A DNA stretch of 64,000 nucleotides, from assembly GCA_019722365.1 (NCBI GenBank), contig JADFUC010001736.1:248001-312000 (forward strand). The letters are read 5' to 3'. The notes under the pieces were generated by a model. It was not told the origin of the DNA, did no database searches, and saw only the letters and a list, made by a program, of their open reading frames with translations. A program made the translations under genes and the position numbers. Every line of letters starts with the position of its first letter. Position 1 is the stretch's first letter. Positions 61,290 through 64,000 of this stretch are shown here, piece by piece. This DNA comes from Lithospermum erythrorhizon. Its lineage: Eukaryota > Streptophyta > Magnoliopsida > Boraginales > Boraginaceae.

Positions 61290-64000
61290 ATTGAAGATGA
61301 TGGGGGTTAGGGTTGGGGTTGGGGTGGGAGTGTAGGTTGAAAGATGATGTTGTTATTTTTAAGATGCACAGAAACAATTCACATGTGATTTGATTATTGA
61401 AACATCGAAAATCCGATTTGATGTCCCAGAGCGCGCAATTCCCCGATTTCAAATATAGCGGTATGGTAGGCCTCAATTGATTAATTCGACAGATTGAAGC
61501 GTCTGAGATCGATGGTTTATGTTTGAGGTTCGAGAATGCGCTTCCACTCTTAGAATAGTTTATTAAGCTTGAATCGATACAATCAATCAACTCAAAACGA
61601 TAGTAGCTACAGTAATTTAACTATCAATTTTGGATGAGTGTTTGATCACAGATTTGGAAATACTGTTATAGATCTGAACTTGTTAATCCTACTAGGAATA
61701 GGATCTGTCTTGTAACAATTACATCTAACAAAATATGTCCAAATCCTACTGGAAACTATGTTTCACAGTGCTTGATAGAATTCTTAGTCCAAATTCTTGA
61801 TCATCTGGCCGTATGATTTGTGTTGTGTTAACCCCGTTCACCAAGCGTGATTCTCATGTAGCATATGAAGAAAAGTACATTAAGATTGCTTTAATGTTGT
61901 TGTACGTGGTCAAGGCGAGGAATAGAGGCGCTGTCGCGATATTAAGTATCTTTGCCTTGTTGGCGCGCCGTGAGCATATCAGGGCAATTCTGGAGGGTGT
62001 GTATTTTGTCGTATAGTAATTGCTTTGACTCCAATATCTCCCTGATCCAGTAGTACTTGATCTTAATGTTGGACCTTGAGTGTAGAGTAGAATTTTTACT
62101 CAAGTATATCGCGCTGAGAGAGTCGCGCAGATGGTGAACTTGTCTTGCTTGATTCTGATTCCTTGAATAGGTTCTTGACCATAGCTTGACTCTTTTCCAC
62201 GTTAAATAGCAATGTATTGCTGAGTGGTAGACATAGCAATGCACTTACGCTTGCTTGCGGGGAAATTGCTCCTCAGTAAACACCGTCTCAAATGGCTGAT
62301 GTTGATCTAAGTGAATCGACATCACACCTGCTAGAGTGCAGTCGGTAGGCTATTAGTGTAGGCTCATTTGGTTCCAAAACAAATACTCGAGGTATGATTC
62401 CCTTGAGTATCTTAAGATCCATTTCACCCAGCATTCGATGTTCGCACGGATTAGCAGAGAATACCGCTAGCTAATATTTGCAAATCGATGTAGTGCGGAC
62501 CGTTGCATGTCAACTCCCTCACTAACGAGGTGTATGGAACCTTCTCCGTGTACTTGATGTCGTGCTTCGGTCTTCGGACTCTTTTTAGAACTCATCTCGG
62601 GTGTGTTCAATTGAACCCGACTTCTTGACTTTGCATTGTCCATGTGAACCTCTTAAAGTACCTTGTAGATGTACTTTTCTTGAGACCAGATTTTCCCTTG
62701 TACATCACTGATGATCTGACTCAGAGTATATGATTTGCGAACCTAAGTCTTAAATGCCAAGCTTTGTTGGGTTCCTTCTTTCAGGCTATGATCTTTGGTG
62801 ATCTTTCACCTTGATAAGCATGTCATCACATATAGAAGTAGGATGATGAATGTTATCATTAGTAGAGTCTTTAGTGAACACACGGTGATCAACAAGAGTT
62901 TTCTTGAATCCATTTGCTTCCATAAAAGACTCAAGCTTGATGTACATTTTGCCTAGGTGCTTGTTTGAGTCCATCTGAAGCTTTACGGGTTACAAACAAG
63001 TGTTTCCTTGCCTTTCACTTCAAAACCCTCGGGTTGTTGCATATATATGTCCTCTTGAAGATCACCATAGAGGAAAATTTGTCTGCATCCATCACATTCA
63101 ATTTAAATCATTATCTGACGATCAAATTACTAATTTGATTGAAGTCATCTTGACTACTGGAAAATATCTCCTCAAGTCTATTCACTTGTCTTTGTGTAAA
63201 ATACTTCACAACGATCTAGCTTTGTATCCCCAGGTACTTTTGTACTTGGATCAATCTTGACTTATAGATCCATACATTTTGAGTACTTTGAAGTTATCTT
63301 TTGTTCTTCGCGGTATAAATGTATGGTTCTTGTTAGAGGATTGTCTAACTTCTTCCACCAAATGCCATCCATTTTTCCTTTTTAATTACTATCAATAGCT
63401 TCTTGATAGTAAGTGGTTCTCCCCCATCTAAAGTAAAGACATATTCATTGGGAGAATACTTGGAGGAACTTGATTACCGCTCTGGAAGATCTCACAACTT
63501 CACCCCAGGTGTTTGATCTTCCAATCTGTGTTTGTACCACTTCTGCGGCGGTTGGTGATTGTTGATCTCTCCATTTCTTCGGGTTGATCAATGTCGGTAA
63601 GTGTGGATCATTGTCTTCGTATTGATCATAGGCTCGGGTAATGGATTTCACGAGATACATGATCAATTTCTTAATCGTCGCGATCAAACAGAATCATGCA
63701 TAGCTTGCCCTAGGCTTTTCAAGTTTGTGCAGTCCCTTCACGGTTTGATCTTCTTGGAACATTACATCTCTACTTCTAATGATCTTTTTGTCGGCTAGAT
63801 CATACAACTTATAGCCAAACTTTTCATCTCAAAACTAGAGACCACCTTAGACTTGAAATCAAGCTTTGTTCTGCCGTCTTTTAGGAGCATTATTGCATCT
63901 TATGCGACCGTGTTCTTAAATGTTTACTTAGGATACATCCTTTCAGATATGTCTTCTCGGGTGTGCTTCCATTTAGTGTTACTAGGTAATGAGTTTATAA
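61290..64000 (-). mobile_element. Second decayed Copia retrotransposon, cut by window end
   Basis: Read on the minus strand, Copia polyprotein pieces appear in order from 64000 downward. An integrase C-terminal segment (63700-63835) contains FGYKLYDLADKKIIRSRDV. Reverse transcriptase follows, including a GLKQAPRQ-type motif near 62975 and ESFMEANGFKKTLVDHRVFT (62886-62945). RNase H comes last, with LSAIYLSKNSTLHSR and YYWIREILESKQ, then KIHTLQNCPDMLT (about 61960-62140). Frames shift and stops interrupt, so it is dead. A purine-rich GGTGAACGGGG tract precedes a probable 3' LTR start (TTAACACAAC) near 61831; the LTR may extend down to about 61290. The 5' half lies beyond the window. Confidence 0.82.
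61302..61328 (+). other. G-quadruplex-capable, telomere-like G-rich tract
   Basis: GGGGG-TTA-GGG-TT-GGGG-TT-GGGG-T-GGG contains five G-runs with loops of one to three bases. It partly resembles plant telomere repeats but is too short and irregular to be one. It falls at the putative end of the Copia 3' LTR. Confidence 0.7.

Overview
This is nuclear DNA from a flowering plant, most likely a eudicot. It is strongly AT-rich. Its genes have GT-AG introns, and most of the sequence is repeat-derived, with plant transposon families (Stowaway, hAT-like, Mutator-like, CACTA-like, Copia). The three gene families present are typical of land plants. I cannot name the species or order from sequence alone.

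Layout. 1-8.4 kb is intergenic: a long imperfect inverted repeat (about 2.2-3.4 kb), a GC-richer CACTA-like non-autonomous element (3.44-3.79 kb) and two short tandem-repeat patches. At 8.9-10.2 kb lies an intronless U-box E3 ubiquitin ligase gene (PUB20/21-24 type) with a W-box-rich upstream region. From 14.3 to 28.1 kb a head-to-tail pair of cysteine-rich receptor-like kinase (CRK) genes shares one 8-exon design. Five internal exons have identical lengths in the two genes (123, 128, 211, 232 and 151 nt). The first gene's last intron is about 5.8 kb and filled with repeats, including a SINE with a 19-bp target-site duplication; the same intron in the second gene is about 0.1 kb.

28.1-45 kb is a transposon-rich gene desert. 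It holds two related hAT-like elements, a Stowaway MITE, a 456-bp non-autonomous hAT element with an 8-bp target duplication, a 1.27-kb Mutator-like element with a 9-bp target duplication carrying a nested Stowaway, and a roughly 1-kb near-palindrome. 45.1-48 kb is a decayed Ty1-Copia retrotransposon on the + strand. 49.6-52.1 kb looks like an LTR-type repeat and contains a striking array of eight short hairpins. At 54.2-59.95 kb is a KANADI (GARP-family) transcription factor gene of six exons. 61.3-64 kb is a second decayed Copia element on the - strand, with a probable 3' LTR, that runs off the window.

The genes do not form an operon-like unit. The U-box ligase and the CRKs both belong to families with defence and stress-signalling members, while KANADI is an organ-polarity regulator. 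Their proximity is probably incidental. I found no convincing undescribed system. The most unusual structures are the hairpin array, the duplicated and disarmed splice acceptor in KANADI intron 1, the grossly expanded CRK intron and the long inverted repeats.
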